Assembly: GCF_003610895.1 (NCBI RefSeq)
Contig: NZ_MCAS01000005.1
Location: 1-64,000, forward strand
Length of the DNA stretch: 64,000 nucleotides
Direction of reading: 5' to 3'
Origin: Paraburkholderia fungorum
Lineage (GTDB): Bacteria > Pseudomonadota > Gammaproteobacteria > Burkholderiales > Burkholderiaceae
Positions within the stretch are counted from its first letter, which is position 1. The number at the start of each line of letters is the position of its first letter. The notes under the pieces are model-generated. The model was not told the DNA's origin. It saw only the letters and a list, made by a program, of their open reading frames with translations, and did not search any database. Positions 9,009 to 19,313 of the stretch are shown here, piece after piece. The position numbers and the translations under genes are program-made.

Positions 9009-9407
9009 TTATTTCTTTACCGCCACAGTGGCGTTCTTTGAGGTTGCGGCCGCGCCAGTCGAGTTAGCCGCGTTGGCACCATTGCCCGCAGCGGCCGCGC
9101 CTTTGCTCTGTGCAGACGCCGCAGCCTGCGTGTTAGCAGCCGCGCCAGCCGGACCGACAGCGAGACCCTCCGCCTGCAGGCGCTCGACGGTATGCCCGCC
9201 CATGCCTTTGACGCGCTTGCCGAGATCGGCCGGGTCCTTGAATGGACCATGCGCTGAACGCTCTTCGAGAATGGCTTTCGCTTTGGCAGGACCGATGCCC
9301 TTGATGCCGCGCAGCGCATCCTCGTTAGCCGTGTTGACGTCGACCGCCGCATACGCGTGGCCGAAAGCGGCGAGCATGGCCGCGGTAACCAGAATTTTTC
9401 GAAACAT
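9009..9407 (-). CDS. ComEA-like secreted helix-hairpin-helix protein
   Basis: 132 residues from the ATG at 9407, preceded by AGGGAG. A signal peptide (MFRKILVTAAMLAAFGHAYA) precedes VDVNTANEDALRGIKGIG, two helix-hairpin-helix motifs to about residue 75, then an Ala/Asn/Ser-rich tail of about 55 residues ending in KK. The HhH motifs bind the DNA backbone without sequence preference. In competent bacteria ComEA pulls DNA into the periplasm, and small secreted relatives like this are widespread in Burkholderia. A role in DNA uptake is inferred only. It lies 77 bp after hldD. Confidence 0.85.
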   Translation of the reverse strand: MFRKILVTAAMLAAFGHAYAAVDVNTANEDALRGIKGIGPAKAKAILEERSAHGPFKDPADLGKRVKGMGGHTVERLQAEGLAVGPAGAAANTQAAASAQSKGAAAAGNGANAANSTGAAATSKNATVAVKK

Positions 9408-9484
9408 ATGGAATCTCCCTCGTACAACCGGTTGGCGACCATCACCAACCGGGAGATTCCAGTTTAAAGAGGTATCCGAAAGAT

Positions 9485-10477
9485 TTACACCTGGCCGAAT
9501 AGCCAACGTACGTAGCGGTCGACACCTTCCTGCACGCTCAGGAACGGCGCCTCGTAGCCGGCGGCACGCAGCTTCGTCAGGTCGGCTTGCGTGAAGCATT
9601 GGTATTTGCCACGCAACGCGTCGGGGAACGGAATGTATTCGATCAGCCCGCGCTGCACCTGCTCCGCAAGCGACAACGGTGGTTCATTGTTCAATGCACG
9701 CAGCGTGTTGACCACGGTGCTCGCGATGTCGTTGAACGGCTGGGCACGCCCGCTGCCCAGGTTGAAGATGCCCGACTTGTCCGGATTGTCGAAGAAAAAC
9801 AGGTTCACCTTGACCACGTCTTCGACAGAGACGAAATCGCGCGTCTGTTCGCCGGCGGCGTAACCGTTGTATTCGCCGAACAGCTTGACCTTGCCTTCCG
9901 CACGGAACTGGTTGAAGTTGTGAAACGCCACCGACGCCATGCGCGCCTTATGCGTCTCACGCGGCCCGTACACGTTGAAATAGCGGAAACCGGCAATCTG
10001 GCTCTTCGCGCTGGGCAGCACGCGGCGAATCACCTGGTCGAACAGGAACTTCGAATAACCGTATACGTTCAGCGGCTGCTCGACTTCGCGCTCCTCGACA
10101 AAGCGGCTCGAACCGCCATACGTTGCCGCCGAGGATGCATACAGAAACTGGACGTTCTGCGCGAGACAGACGTCGAGCACTTCACGGCTATAGCGGAAGT
10201 TGTTGTCCATCATGTAGCGGCCGTCGGTCTCCATCGTGTCCGAGCAGGCGCCCTCATGGAAAATCGCTCGCACCTTGCCGAAGTCGCCCCGCTTGAAGCG
10301 CTCAACGAATTCGGTCTTGTCGAGATAATCGTCGATCTCACAGTCGACGAGATTCTTGAACTTGTCCGCGCGCGTGAGGTTATCAACCGCGATGATGCGT
10401 TGTTCGCCGCGCTCGTTGAGCGCCTTCACGAGATTGCTGCCGATCAGGCCGGCCGCGCCGGTGACGATGAGGGTCAT
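9485..10477 (-). CDS. hldD: ADP-L-glycero-D-manno-heptose 6-epimerase
   Basis: 330 residues from the ATG at 10477. An extended SDR-fold enzyme: NAD(P) loop GAAGLIG (residues 7-13), the family motif with Ser/Thr in SSAATYGG (115-122) and the Tyr139-Lys143 pair in NVYGYSK. It converts ADP-D-glycero-beta-D-manno-heptose to the L-glycero form used for the LPS inner core. The rfaE1 kinase gene is directly upstream and ugd before that, making a nucleotide-sugar group. Confidence 0.95.
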   Translation of the reverse strand: MTLIVTGAAGLIGSNLVKALNERGEQRIIAVDNLTRADKFKNLVDCEIDDYLDKTEFVERFKRGDFGKVRAIFHEGACSDTMETDGRYMMDNNFRYSREVLDVCLAQNVQFLYASSAATYGGSSRFVEEREVEQPLNVYGYSKFLFDQVIRRVLPSAKSQIAGFRYFNVYGPRETHKARMASVAFHNFNQFRAEGKVKLFGEYNGYAAGEQTRDFVSVEDVVKVNLFFFDNPDKSGIFNLGSGRAQPFNDIASTVVNTLRALNNEPPLSLAEQVQRGLIEYIPFPDALRGKYQCFTQADLTKLRAAGYEAPFLSVQEGVDRYVRWLFGQV

Positions 10478-10611
10478 GATGATCCTGCGGTAATGAGCTT
10501 TACATGGGATCGGAGTCGGCGCCGACTCCAATCGGCAAGTTCAGTTGACGCCCCCGGCTCTTCCTCGCGCCGCTGAAACCGGAGCGCGCAAAGAAGAATC
10601 CGCGGGCCGCG

Positions 10612-11580
10612 TCAATGAAAGAGTTCGTCGTAGTTGACCGTGGCGGTGCCGAGTTTTCCGACCACGATGCCGGCCGCGCGATTCGCGAGTCCAACCGCTT
10701 CGACCAGCGTCAGGCCCGCGCCCAGCATGGCGGCGAGCGTGGCGATCACGGTGTCGCCCGCGCCCGATACATCATACACTTCGCGCGCAACGGCCGAAGC
10801 GTGCAGGATGCCGTCGCCGGAGAAGAGCGTCATGCCCTCTTCCGAGCGTGTCAGCAGCAACGCCTTGAACTCGAGATCGGCGCGCAGTTTAGTCACGCGC
10901 GCGATCAGATCTTCTTCGGACTTCCACTGTCCGACCACCTCGCGCAACTCGGCACGATTCGGCGTGATCAGCGTGGCGCCACGATAGCGCTCCCAGTCGT
11001 CGCCCTTCGGGTCGACCAGCACCGGCTTGCCCGCCGCATGTGCCTTCGCGATCATCTGCGTGACGTGCGTGAGGCCGCCCTTCGCGTAATCGGACATCAG
11101 GATCACGTCGTGCGACGGCAACAGGTCGTCGAATCGCGCAAGGCCCGCGAGCAGCACTTCATGCGCCGGCGAGTTTTCGAAGTCGACGCGCAGCAATTGC
11201 TGCTGACGGGACAGCACGCGCAGCTTGATGGTGGTGAGCAAGTCCGGATCGCGTTCCAGGTGCGGCACCACACCGCTTTCCCCGAGTAGTTGCACGATGC
11301 GCTCACCGGGTTCGTCGTGGCCAACCACGCACAGCAGTCCCGCCTGCGCGCCGAGCGCCACCGCATTGCGCGCCACGTTCGCCGCGCCGCCAAGACGATC
11401 TTCCTGCCGCTGCACATGCACGACCGGCACCGGCGCTTCTGGCGAAATCCGGTTCACGTCGCCGAACCAGTAGCGATCGAGCATCACGTCGCCGACCACC
11501 AGTACGCGCGCCGCGCCGAGGCGCTCGCGCGGCACCACGGTCAGCGTCGCGGGTACGGACTGAGCAGCAGCCTCATGCAT
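10612..11580 (-). CDS. rfaE1: D-glycero-beta-D-manno-heptose-7-phosphate kinase (single-domain HldE/RfaE kinase)
   Basis: 322 residues if started at the ATG at 11580, which overlaps the ugd stop by 8 bp; an in-frame ATG at 11619 would add 13 residues. A PfkB/ribokinase fold: [15 protein letters not shown] near residue 28, GGAANVARN near 64-72 and the GAGD anion hole at 273-276 with catalytic Asp276. Only the kinase half of E. coli HldE is present, so the nucleotidyltransferase must be encoded elsewhere, as is usual in this family. It phosphorylates heptose-7-phosphate at C1 for LPS core synthesis. Confidence 0.93.
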   Translation of the reverse strand: MHEAAAQSVPATLTVVPRERLGAARVLVVGDVMLDRYWFGDVNRISPEAPVPVVHVQRQEDRLGGAANVARNAVALGAQAGLLCVVGHDEPGERIVQLLGESGVVPHLERDPDLLTTIKLRVLSRQQQLLRVDFENSPAHEVLLAGLARFDDLLPSHDVILMSDYAKGGLTHVTQMIAKAHAAGKPVLVDPKGDDWERYRGATLITPNRAELREVVGQWKSEEDLIARVTKLRADLEFKALLLTRSEEGMTLFSGDGILHASAVAREVYDVSGAGDTVIATLAAMLGAGLTLVEAVGLANRAAGIVVGKLGTATVNYDELFH

Positions 11581-12988
11581 TGCTGGGGACACCGGCCGGA
11601 AGTTCAGAGGGCTGGGCATAAGGTCGTCCAATCGAGTGATAGTCGATGCCGAGCTCGGTCATTGCGTCCGGCTCGTACAGATTGCGGCCGTCGAAAATCA
11701 GTGGCGATTTCAGCACTGATTTCAGATACACGAAATCGGGGCTCTTGAATTCCTTCCATTCGGTAACAACCACCAGCGCGTCAGCGCCGGTGAGCGTTTC
11801 GTCCTGGGTACTGGCGAAATGCAGACGCGCAAGCTGATCCGGTGCATCGTGCAAATCGAGCGCGAACACGCGGCGCGCTTCGGCCACCGCCACGGGATCG
11901 TATGCGCGGACCTGAGCGCCACGCGCCAGCAATTCAGCGATCACGCGGCGGCTCGGCGCCTCGCGCATGTCGTCGGTATTCGGCTTGAACGCGAGACCCC
12001 AGACGGCGAACGTACGGCCGCTCAGATCTTCACCGAGCTTGCTCGTAATCTTGCGAACCAGCACGTCCTTCTGCTTGTAGTTCACTTCCTCGACCGCTTC
12101 GAGGATGCGCAGATTGTGGCCAGTTTCAGCGGCGGTGCGGATCAGCGCCTGCACGTCTTTCGGGAAACACGAACCACCGTAACCGGCACCGGCATACAGG
12201 AAGTGGTAGCCGATACGCGGGTCCGAGCCGATGCCGCGACGCACTGCTTCGATATCCGCACCGACCCGGTCCGCCAGATTCGACATCTCGTTCATGAACG
12301 AGATGCGCGTGGCGAGCATCGCATTGGCTGCGTACTTTGTGAATTCGGCCGAGCGCACGTCCATGTACAAGGTGCGGTCGTGATTGCGGTTGAACGGCGC
12401 GTACAGGCGCTTCATCAGTTCGCGCGCGCGCAGGCCGGCTTCGTCTTCGTCGCTGCCGAGCACAATACGATCGGGGCGCATGAAATCGTCGACGGCGGCG
12501 CCTTCCTTCAGAAACTCAGGGTTCGACACCACCGAGAAGCGGTGCTGTTCGCTACTGGCGAGCCCGCGCTTGGCCAGTTCCTCTTCGACCACCGCGCGTA
12601 CGCGTTGCGCAGTGCCGACCGGCACCGTCGATTTGTCGACGATCACCTTGAAGCCATTCATCGTGCGGCCGATATTGCGCGCCGCCTCGAGCACATATTG
12701 CAGGTCGGCCGAGCCGTCTTCGTCGGGCGGCGTGCCGACCGCGATGAACTGCACCTCGCCGTGCGCCACGCTCGCTTCGATATCCGTCGAAAACGTGATG
12801 CGGCGCGCACGCCGCGTGCGGGCGATGATTTCCAGCAAACCCGGTTCGTGGATCGGTACGCCGCCGTTGTTGAGGATCTCGATCTTGCGCGGATCGACGT
12901 CGAGACAGAAAACGTCATGGCCGATTTCAGCGAGGCACGCGCCGGTGACGAGGCCAACGTAGCCCGTGCCAATAATGGTGATTTTCAT
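11573..12988 (-). CDS. ugd: UDP-glucose 6-dehydrogenase
   Basis: 471 residues from the ATG at 12988. The N-terminal NAD fold starts [20 protein letters not shown]; the catalytic cysteine is Cys274 in [12 protein letters not shown], and the C-terminal UDP-binding domain includes [18 protein letters not shown]. It oxidises UDP-glucose twice to UDP-glucuronate. In Burkholderia this feeds exopolysaccharide and the Ara4N modification of lipid A that gives cationic-peptide resistance. It is tightly coupled to rfaE1. Confidence 0.95.
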   Translation of the reverse strand: MKITIIGTGYVGLVTGACLAEIGHDVFCLDVDPRKIEILNNGGVPIHEPGLLEIIARTRRARRITFSTDIEASVAHGEVQFIAVGTPPDEDGSADLQYVLEAARNIGRTMNGFKVIVDKSTVPVGTAQRVRAVVEEELAKRGLASSEQHRFSVVSNPEFLKEGAAVDDFMRPDRIVLGSDEDEAGLRARELMKRLYAPFNRNHDRTLYMDVRSAEFTKYAANAMLATRISFMNEMSNLADRVGADIEAVRRGIGSDPRIGYHFLYAGAGYGGSCFPKDVQALIRTAAETGHNLRILEAVEEVNYKQKDVLVRKITSKLGEDLSGRTFAVWGLAFKPNTDDMREAPSRRVIAELLARGAQVRAYDPVAVAEARRVFALDLHDAPDQLARLHFASTQDETLTGADALVVVTEWKEFKSPDFVYLKSVLKSPLIFDGRNLYEPDAMTELGIDYHSIGRPYAQPSELPAGVPSNA

Positions 12989-13114
12989 ACGCTTTCCGGT
13001 AGAGGGTTCCGGTGAGGGTTTCTCGTAGTGAACAAGGCCGTCATGATCTCGCCCGGCCTAATCCGCCCGACGGTCCGCCGTCGTTGCGGCGCGGCTATAC
13101 GATTGCATTCGCTA

Positions 13115-14290
13115 TCAATTCGACGCCGTAATCGGTTCGACGCGGCGCGGCGCATAGGTTTCCCAACCGCTGCAGCCCGGGCACTGCCAATAGAACAGCC
13201 GCGCCCTGAAACCGCAATTCTGGCACGTATACCGTGGCAGATTCTTGGTGCGCTGGCGAATCAGCGTGCGCATCAATCCGAGCTCGCTGCGCCGTGGCTC
13301 TTCCGCGACGGCTTCCTGAGCTTCCAGAAGACGTGTCATGCCTGCCAGATTCGGCGATTTCTGCATCTGCGAGCGCGCCAGCGCATGCGCGGCGTCGGGT
13401 CCACGTACCGCGGCAATATGCTGATAGGCCACGTCGAGCAGATCACTCGACGGATAGCGGTCCACCCACGTGGTGAGCAGATCGGCACCATCCTGCGGAC
13501 GGCCGAGCGCCTCATAGGCCTTCATCAGCTTTTCCGCGACGAGCGGCAAATAGGCGGAATTCTGTTCCTCGACGCGCCGCCATTGCCCAATGGCCGCATC
13601 TTGCGAATCGGCCGACGCGTCGACGTCGCCGAACAGAATCGTGGCGCGTACATTGGTCGGGTTTGCCTTCAACGCAAAACCGAGCTGACGGCGTGCCTCG
13701 TCGGCGTTTTTCTGCTGCAGCGCTTCCTGGGCAAGCTCGCAATGGAACTGCGCGATTTCCTTGTCGAGCGACTCGGCGCCCATGGTTTCCAGATGGCGCG
13801 CGGTGTCGATCGACTTAACCCAGTCTTTCTCGATCTGGTAGATGGTTAGCAGCGCACGCTGGGCACCCAGCGCGTAATTGCCGGTCTCGAGCGAGCTGAA
13901 AGTCTCCTCGGCGCGATCGAGCAAGCCGGCCTTCAGAAAATCCTGCCCCAGTTCGTACAGCGCGTGATCGCGCTCCGTGACCGGCAGATCGGTGCGGCTC
14001 AGCAGGTTCTGATGCACGCGAATCGCGCGGTCCGTCTCACCCCGGCGGCGGAACAGATTTCCGAGCGCAAAGTGCAACTCGATCGTTTCCGGGTCGAGCT
14101 TGACGACTTCGATAAAGGCGTCGATCGCCTGGTCAGGCTGCTCATTGAGCAGGAAGTTCAGGCCGCGAAAATACGAACGCGGCAAGTTGGCGCTTTCTGA
14201 CAACAGCGTCTTGAGGTCGTAGCGTGCAGCCATCCAGCCGAACGCAAAAGCGACGGGTATGACAAGCAGCCACCAGAAGTCTAGATCCAT
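13115..14290 (-). CDS. lapB: Lipopolysaccharide assembly protein B (YciM)
   Basis: 391 residues. An N-terminal membrane segment (DFWWLLVIPVAFAFGWMAA) is followed by tetratricopeptide repeats over about residues 40-340 and a C-terminal rubredoxin-like metal site with Cys356, Cys359, Cys370 and Cys373 (CQNC...CPGC). LapB is an inner-membrane scaffold that presents LpxC to FtsH and so sets the rate of lipid A synthesis. It is 69 bp behind lapA, as in most proteobacteria, and just upstream of genes for LPS sugars. Confidence 0.95.
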   Translation of the reverse strand: MDLDFWWLLVIPVAFAFGWMAARYDLKTLLSESANLPRSYFRGLNFLLNEQPDQAIDAFIEVVKLDPETIELHFALGNLFRRRGETDRAIRVHQNLLSRTDLPVTERDHALYELGQDFLKAGLLDRAEETFSSLETGNYALGAQRALLTIYQIEKDWVKSIDTARHLETMGAESLDKEIAQFHCELAQEALQQKNADEARRQLGFALKANPTNVRATILFGDVDASADSQDAAIGQWRRVEEQNSAYLPLVAEKLMKAYEALGRPQDGADLLTTWVDRYPSSDLLDVAYQHIAAVRGPDAAHALARSQMQKSPNLAGMTRLLEAQEAVAEEPRRSELGLMRTLIRQRTKNLPRYTCQNCGFRARLFYWQCPGCSGWETYAPRRVEPITASN

Positions 14291-14359
14291 GCGATTAATG
14301 CAAATGTGCGGGACGGCGGAAACGGAAAGCCGCGCTTCAGAGGCGCGGCAGCAGACAAC

Positions 14360-14653
14360 TTAGATCAGCGGCGGCATGGGCGGTTGTTCGACCACGACAG
14401 GGGCTTCGCGCGCCACACGCAACTCGCGCTTCAGGCGTCCATTCTCCATGCGCAGGCGCACCATGGCCGGCATCGACGACACCAGTCCGGCCAGCAGCCC
14501 CACCACGAAGAACGCGAGGCCGATCAGAATCAAAGGCGCCGACCACGCGTAGCCGGCGAGGAAATTCAGCGTAGCAGGTTGTGTATTGGAGAGCGCGAGC
14601 ACCAGCAGGAGCACGAACACCAGCACACGGATCAGCCAGACGATAAATTTCAT
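14360..14653 (-). CDS. lapA: LapA domain membrane protein
   Basis: 97 residues from the ATG at 14653 (MKFIVWLIRVLVFVLLLVLA). Two hydrophobic segments flank the motif SNTQPATLNFL, and a charged helix RLRMENGRLKRELRV follows, which is the LapA (DUF1049) layout. It is the small inner-membrane partner of LapB in LPS assembly. It stands between the terminator after ihfB and lapB, so it probably starts its own transcript. Confidence 0.88.
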   Translation of the reverse strand: MKFIVWLIRVLVFVLLLVLALSNTQPATLNFLAGYAWSAPLILIGLAFFVVGLLAGLVSSMPAMVRLRMENGRLKRELRVAREAPVVVEQPPMPPLI

Positions 14654-14810
14654 GAATAGGTCTCTTGACGGCAGTTGCGGGGTGACGCCGGCTTGATGAC
14701 GCGTCGCGCCACGGTGTTGCCCGCGCCGAAGTGACCCGTATTGTAATGTATGCCCTTGCCGCTGGGCAGGAACTGGCGATAGCGGACTGACGCAGGGGAA
14801 ACTGCGGGCG

Positions 14811-14837
14811 AAAAAAAAGCGCCCGAAGGCGCTTTTT
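14811..14837. terminator. Terminator after ihfB
   Basis: AAAAAGCGCC, a CGAA tetraloop and GGCGCTTTTT form a symmetrical hairpin that can work in both directions. It ends the rpsA-ihfB transcript and separates it from lapA-lapB. Confidence 0.85.
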
Positions 14838-14908
14838 CTGGTCTTTTGCCATCTGGCTTTGGCCGCTGACGCTACCAATGCCATGCTGCGAACCGCACAG
14901 CGAAGCAT

Positions 14909-15235
14909 TTACAGGTCGTCGTCATCCGGCTCATCGGCCTTCAGCGGTTCGCCAGAACGTCGGTCCACCCGCTCGCGCAATTCCTTGCCCGGCTTGAAGT
15001 GCGGTACATACTTCTCAGGTACCAGCACTTTCTCACCCGACTTCGGATTACGCCCGACACGGGACGGACGACGATTAAGGCCGAAGCTGCCGAAGCCGCG
15101 AATTTCAATCCGATGACCGTTGGCAAGCGCCTCCGACATCGCATCAAGCATCGTCTTCACCGCAAAATCCGCATCTTTAAGTACAAGCTGCGGAAATCGC
15201 GTAGCCAGCTGGGCGACCAATTCCGATTTGGTCAT
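14909..15235 (-). CDS. ihfB: Integration host factor subunit beta
   Basis: 108 residues, slightly longer than the 94 of E. coli because of an acidic tail (ADEPDDDDL). The body, [17 protein letters not shown] to the beta-arm [16 protein letters not shown], is typical of IHF-beta, including the intercalating proline region. With IHF-alpha it bends DNA sharply at specific sites in replication, recombination and sigma-54 promoters. It follows rpsA by 140 bp, the standard proteobacterial order. Confidence 0.96.
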   Translation of the reverse strand: MTKSELVAQLATRFPQLVLKDADFAVKTMLDAMSEALANGHRIEIRGFGSFGLNRRPSRVGRNPKSGEKVLVPEKYVPHFKPGKELRERVDRRSGEPLKADEPDDDDL

Positions 15236-15283
15236 ACTGCAGCAGACCTCTCAAGAAAACGCCGGGCCGCCCCCATATTCTCG

Positions 15284-15337
15284 CCCCGAAGGAAGTCCCC
15301 TTGGGGGATGCCCCGAAGGAAATCCCCTCGCAAGGCC
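15284..15337. repeat. Two tandem 27-bp GC-rich units
   Basis: CCCCGAAGGAAGTCCCCTTG and CCCCGAAGGAAATCCCCTCG begin two adjacent units of about 27 bp between rpsA and ihfB. They look like a dispersed intergenic repeat. A 14-base piece of the second unit (AGGAAATCCCCTCG) recurs at 35249-35262 inside the start of fdsA. Confidence 0.6.
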
Positions 15338-15357
15338 CTGGCGCGCGAAGCGCCAGG
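15337..15357. other. Stem-loop just after rpsA
   Basis: CCTGGCGC, a 5-base loop and GCGCCAGG form an 8-bp stem 19 bp past the rpsA stop. No T run follows on the minus strand, so it is more likely an mRNA 3' stabiliser or part of the neighbouring repeat than a true terminator. Confidence 0.5.
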
Positions 15358-15375
15358 TTTGGAGGCGTTCCTCAA

Positions 15376-17091
15376 TTACTGGTTCTGACCGTCGAGCTTG
15401 GCTTTCAGCAGCGCGCCGAGGTTCGTCGTGCCGGTAGCAGCCGAGCTCGAGTCCGACGAAGCCAGGCCGCGGATCGCTTCCTGTTGCTCAGCCGAATCCT
15501 TGGCCTTGACCGACAGGTTGATACCACGCGACTTGCGATCGATGTTGATGATCATCGCGTTGACCTTGTCGCCTTCCTTCAGCACGTTGCGAGCATCTTC
15601 CACGCGGTCTTGTGCGATTTCCGAAGCGCGCAGGTAGCCTTCGACTTCAGCCGACAGCGTAACCACTGCACCCTTCGCATCTACCGTCTTGACCACGCCG
15701 TCGACGATCGAACCCTTGTCGTTCATTGCAACGAAGTTGCTGAACGGGTCGCCTTCGAGCTGCTTGATGCCCAGCGAAATGCGTTCCTTCTCGACGTCGA
15801 TGCCGAGAACGATCGCTTCCACTTCGTCGCCCTTCTTGTACTTGCGAACGGCTTCTTCGCCCGTTTCCGACCACGACAGGTCCGACAGGTGAACCAGACC
15901 GTCGATGCCGCCCGGCAGACCGATGAAGACGCCGAAGTCGGTGATCGACTTGATTGCGCCTTGCAGCTTGTCGCCCTTCTTGAAGTTGCGGCTGAAGTCG
16001 TCCCACGGGTTCGGCTTGCATTGCTTCATGCCGAGGCTGATACGGCGGCGGTCTTCGTCGATTTCGAGAACCATGACTTCGACTTCGTCGCCCAGCTGAA
16101 CAACCTTCGACGGTGCAACGTTCTTGTTCGTCCAGTCCATTTCCGACACGTGAACCAGGCCTTCGATGCCCGATTCCACTTCGACGAATGCGCCGTAGTC
16201 GGTGATGTTGGTGACCTTACCGAACAGGCGCGTGCCCGACGGGTAACGGCGGGAAATGCCTTCCCACGGATCGTCGCCCAGTTGCTTGATACCCAGCGAA
16301 ACGCGGTTCTTCTCTTGATCGAACTTGAGGATCTTCGCGGTGACTTCCTGGCCAACCGACAGCACTTCGCTCGGGTGACGCACACGACGCCATGCGATGT
16401 CGGTGATGTGCAGCAGGCCGTCGATACCGCCGAGGTCCACGAACGCGCCGTAATCGGTGATGTTCTTCACCACGCCTTCCACGATCGCGCCTTCCTTCAG
16501 CGTTTCGAGCAGCTTTGCGCGCTCTTCGCCCTGGGTTGCTTCGATCACGGCACGGCGCGACAGCACGACGTTGTTACGCTTGCGGTCGAGCTTGATGACG
16601 CGGAATTCCAGCGTCTTGCCTTCGTACGGGGTCGTGTCCTTGACCGGACGCGTGTCAACCAGCGAACCCGGCAGGAACGCGCGGATGCCGTTGACCATGA
16701 CGGTCATGCCGCCCTTGACCTTGCCCGTGATCGTGCCGGTCACGAGTTCGTTGTTGTCGAGAGCCTTTTCCAGCGACAGCCACGAAGCGAGGCGCTTCGC
16801 CTTGTCGCGCGACAGGATCGTGTCGCCATAGCCGTTTTCCAGCGCGTCGATCGCGACGGAAACGAAGTCGCCCGCCTGCACTTCTACCTCGCCCGCGTCG
16901 TTCAGGAACTCTTCGAGCGGGATGTAGGCTTCGGACTTGAGACCAGCGTTGACGACCACGAAGTTGTGGTCAACACGCACGACTTCGGCGGAGATCACTT
17001 CGCCGGCGCGCATGTCTTGCTTGGTCAGCGACTCTTCGAACAGAGCCGCAAAAGATTCGGTATTCGGGTTGGAAGTTTGCAGGTCGGACAT
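15376..17091 (-). CDS. rpsA: 30S ribosomal protein S1
   Basis: 571 residues from the ATG at 17091 ([20 protein letters not shown]); a TTG extension of six residues is unlikely. Six S1 RNA-binding domains can be followed through the repeated pattern ITDYGAFV / GIDGLVH / [13 protein letters not shown]1 holds mRNA on the 30S subunit and is essential for translation of most messages. It lies between cmk and ihfB as in other proteobacteria. The shadow frame on the other strand is long because of high GC, not because it is a gene. Confidence 0.97.
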   Translation of the reverse strand: MSDLQTSNPNTESFAALFEESLTKQDMRAGEVISAEVVRVDHNFVVVNAGLKSEAYIPLEEFLNDAGEVEVQAGDFVSVAIDALENGYGDTILSRDKAKRLASWLSLEKALDNNELVTGTITGKVKGGMTVMVNGIRAFLPGSLVDTRPVKDTTPYEGKTLEFRVIKLDRKRNNVVLSRRAVIEATQGEERAKLLETLKEGAIVEGVVKNITDYGAFVDLGGIDGLLHITDIAWRRVRHPSEVLSVGQEVTAKILKFDQEKNRVSLGIKQLGDDPWEGISRRYPSGTRLFGKVTNITDYGAFVEVESGIEGLVHVSEMDWTNKNVAPSKVVQLGDEVEVMVLEIDEDRRRISLGMKQCKPNPWDDFSRNFKKGDKLQGAIKSITDFGVFIGLPGGIDGLVHLSDLSWSETGEEAVRKYKKGDEVEAIVLGIDVEKERISLGIKQLEGDPFSNFVAMNDKGSIVDGVVKTVDAKGAVVTLSAEVEGYLRASEIAQDRVEDARNVLKEGDKVNAMIINIDRKSRGINLSVKAKDSAEQQEAIRGLASSDSSSAATGTTNLGALLKAKLDGQNQ

Positions 17092-17268
17092 AAAAATCAA
17101 AATTTGCATGGTTCTCGCGGTGCCCGGCTGGCCGGATGGTCAGCAATAACGGCTATGTGCGAATGCCACGCGGGGTTAAGGGGTTAAAACACGCTCCACG
17201 ACATACGCGGAGCACCTACTGACAACGCCTACTTCTACTGCGCCCACTGCTCAGATGCCAATCGGACA

Positions 17269-17955
17269 TCAGGCATGCGGGACCCATGCTTCATACCACT
17301 GCACCACCTGCTCGACCGCCTGGTCGATGGATAGCGCCGAGGTATCAAGCAGCTTTGCATCCGCTGCAGGCTTGAGCGGCGCGGCCGCGCGCTGACTGTC
17401 ACGCTCGTCGCGCTCACGCAAATCCCGGAGCAAGTCATCTATATTAGCAGAAAATCCTTTTTGGATCAATTGCTTATGCCGGCGCGCCGCGCGAGCCTCT
17501 ACGCTGGCGGTCATGAATACCTTCAACACGGCGTCCTGGAAGATCACCGTGCCCATATCGCGGCCGTCCGCAACCAGCCCCGGCTCCTTGCGAAAAGCCC
17601 GCTGACGGGCCACCAGCGCGGTTCTCACGGGCGCGTGCACAGCGATCGCCGAGGCCCGGCTGCCGACTTCCTCGGCGCGAATGTCGGCGGATACGTCGGC
17701 GCCATCGAGCTGCGCCAGCCCCTCGCGGAACGTGATATGCAGATCGTCGATCAGTTTTACCAGCGCCTCGGCGTCATCCGGCATGACGTTGTAGCGCATG
17801 CTGGCAAGCGCGGCCAGCCGGTACAGCGCGCCGCTATCCAGCAAATGGAAGCCGAGATTCGCGGCAACCAGCGTAGCCACCGTGCCTTTGCCGGAGGCGC
17901 TGGGGCCGTCGATCGTAATGACGGGCGTTTGGTGAAAGGGACGGATCGGTTTCAT
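17269..17955 (-). CDS. cmk: Cytidylate kinase
   Basis: 228 residues. The P-loop GPSASGKG is at residues 17-24, the CMP-binding segment [12 protein letters not shown] near 40 and [15 protein letters not shown] near 130, all typical of Cmk. It phosphorylates CMP and dCMP. It lies 35 bp after aroA and upstream of rpsA, the conserved order aroA-cmk-rpsA-ihfB. Confidence 0.96.
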   Translation of the reverse strand: MKPIRPFHQTPVITIDGPSASGKGTVATLVAANLGFHLLDSGALYRLAALASMRYNVMPDDAEALVKLIDDLHITFREGLAQLDGADVSADIRAEEVGSRASAIAVHAPVRTALVARQRAFRKEPGLVADGRDMGTVIFQDAVLKVFMTASVEARAARRHKQLIQKGFSANIDDLLRDLRERDERDSQRAAAPLKPAADAKLLDTSALSIDQAVEQVVQWYEAWVPHA

Positions 17956-17990
17956 CGAAAAAGTCGCACGTCAGTCGATTCGGGAGCGAA

Positions 17991-19295
17991 TCAGGGTTGA
18001 GCGAGCGCGGTGAAGCGCTCGAAATAATCGGGGAACGTCTTGCCGACACACTTTGGGTCGTTGATCCGGATCGGCACGCCGCCGAGACTCACGAGCGAGA
18101 AGCACATCGCCATGCGGTGATCGTCGTAGGTGTCGATCGAGGCGTTCGGTATCAGTTTTTCGGGCGGCGTGACGACAAGGAAATCCTCGCCTTCCTGCAC
18201 CTTCGCACCGACCTTGCGCAACTCGGTAGCCATGGCGGCGATCCGGTCGGTTTCCTTCACGCGCCAGCTCGCAATATTGCGCAGCGTGGTCGTGCCGTCC
18301 GCGAACAGCGCGGCGACGGCGATTGTCATCGCGGCATCGGGAATCAGGTTGAAGTCCATGTCGATCGGGTCGAGCTTGCCGTTGTCGTTGCCGACACCGC
18401 GCACTTCGATCCAGTCGTCACCCATCTGCAGGTTTGCGCCCATCCTGATCAGCGCATCGGCAAAACCGACGTCGCCCTGGATACTGGAGCGACCCACGCC
18501 CTCCACCCGCAACGGGCCGCCGCCGAGCGCGCCGGCCGCGAGGAAATACGACGCCGACGAAGCATCGCCTTCCACCATGATGGTGCCGGGCGATTGATAG
18601 CGCTGCCCCGCCGGCACGACGAAGCGATGCCATTCATGGCGCTCGACCTTGATGCCGAAGCGCTCCATCAATTTCATCGTGATCTCGATATAGGGCTTCG
18701 AGATCAGCTCGCCGTCCACCTGCACGATGCTCACGCCGCTTTCCGTGCGCAACAGCGGCAGCGTCATCAGGAGCGAGGTGAGGAACTGGCTCGACACGTC
18801 GCCACGCACGCGGATCGGCGCGTCAGCCGTGATTTGCGCCGGGCGAATCCGCAGCGGCGGATAGCCTTCGTTCTCTTCGTAGTCGACCCTCGCGCCGATC
18901 TGCCGCAAACCGTCGACCAGATCGCCGATCGGCCGCTCGTGCATGCGGGGTACGCCGTGAATACGATAGTCGCCGCCATTCACGGCGAGCGCTGCGGTCA
19001 GCGGGCGCACCGCCGTGCCCGCGTTGCCGAGGAACAGATCAGCCGTGCGGGCCGTGAATGCGCCGCGCGTACCGGTTACGACACAGGTATCGCCCTCGCG
19101 CTTCAGGCGCACGCCGAGTTTTTCGAGCGCGTCGAGCATGACGCGGGTGTCGTCGGAGTCGAGCAGATTCGTGATCGTCGTTTCGCCTTCGGCGAGCGCC
19201 GCAAGCAGCAGCACGCGATTCGAAATGCTTTTCGAGCCGGGCAAACGAACCGTGCCGGACGCACGAGAAAATGGTCCGAGATCGAGGAATTCCAT
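17991..19295 (-). CDS. aroA: 3-phosphoshikimate 1-carboxyvinyltransferase (EPSP synthase)
   Basis: 434 residues from the ATG at 19295 ([20 protein letters not shown]). Family motifs: [10 protein letters not shown] (about 19-28), [17 protein letters not shown] (about 90-106) and [17 protein letters not shown]. It joins shikimate-3-phosphate and phosphoenolpyruvate in chorismate synthesis. The glyphosate-loop Gly (GNAGTA) is the usual sensitive class I form, with Val where E. coli has Met. It lies 18 bp after tyrA. Confidence 0.96.
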   Translation of the reverse strand: MEFLDLGPFSRASGTVRLPGSKSISNRVLLLAALAEGETTITNLLDSDDTRVMLDALEKLGVRLKREGDTCVVTGTRGAFTARTADLFLGNAGTAVRPLTAALAVNGGDYRIHGVPRMHERPIGDLVDGLRQIGARVDYEENEGYPPLRIRPAQITADAPIRVRGDVSSQFLTSLLMTLPLLRTESGVSIVQVDGELISKPYIEITMKLMERFGIKVERHEWHRFVVPAGQRYQSPGTIMVEGDASSASYFLAAGALGGGPLRVEGVGRSSIQGDVGFADALIRMGANLQMGDDWIEVRGVGNDNGKLDPIDMDFNLIPDAAMTIAVAALFADGTTTLRNIASWRVKETDRIAAMATELRKVGAKVQEGEDFLVVTPPEKLIPNASIDTYDDHRMAMCFSLVSLGGVPIRINDPKCVGKTFPDYFERFTALAQP

Positions 19296-19313
19296 GATTG
19301 AGTCCAATTCCGG

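Noticed and set aside
15301..17187. 628-residue plus-strand open frame opposite rpsA
   Set aside because: Arg/Val/Asp-rich and featureless; a shadow of rpsA, which has six clear S1 domains.
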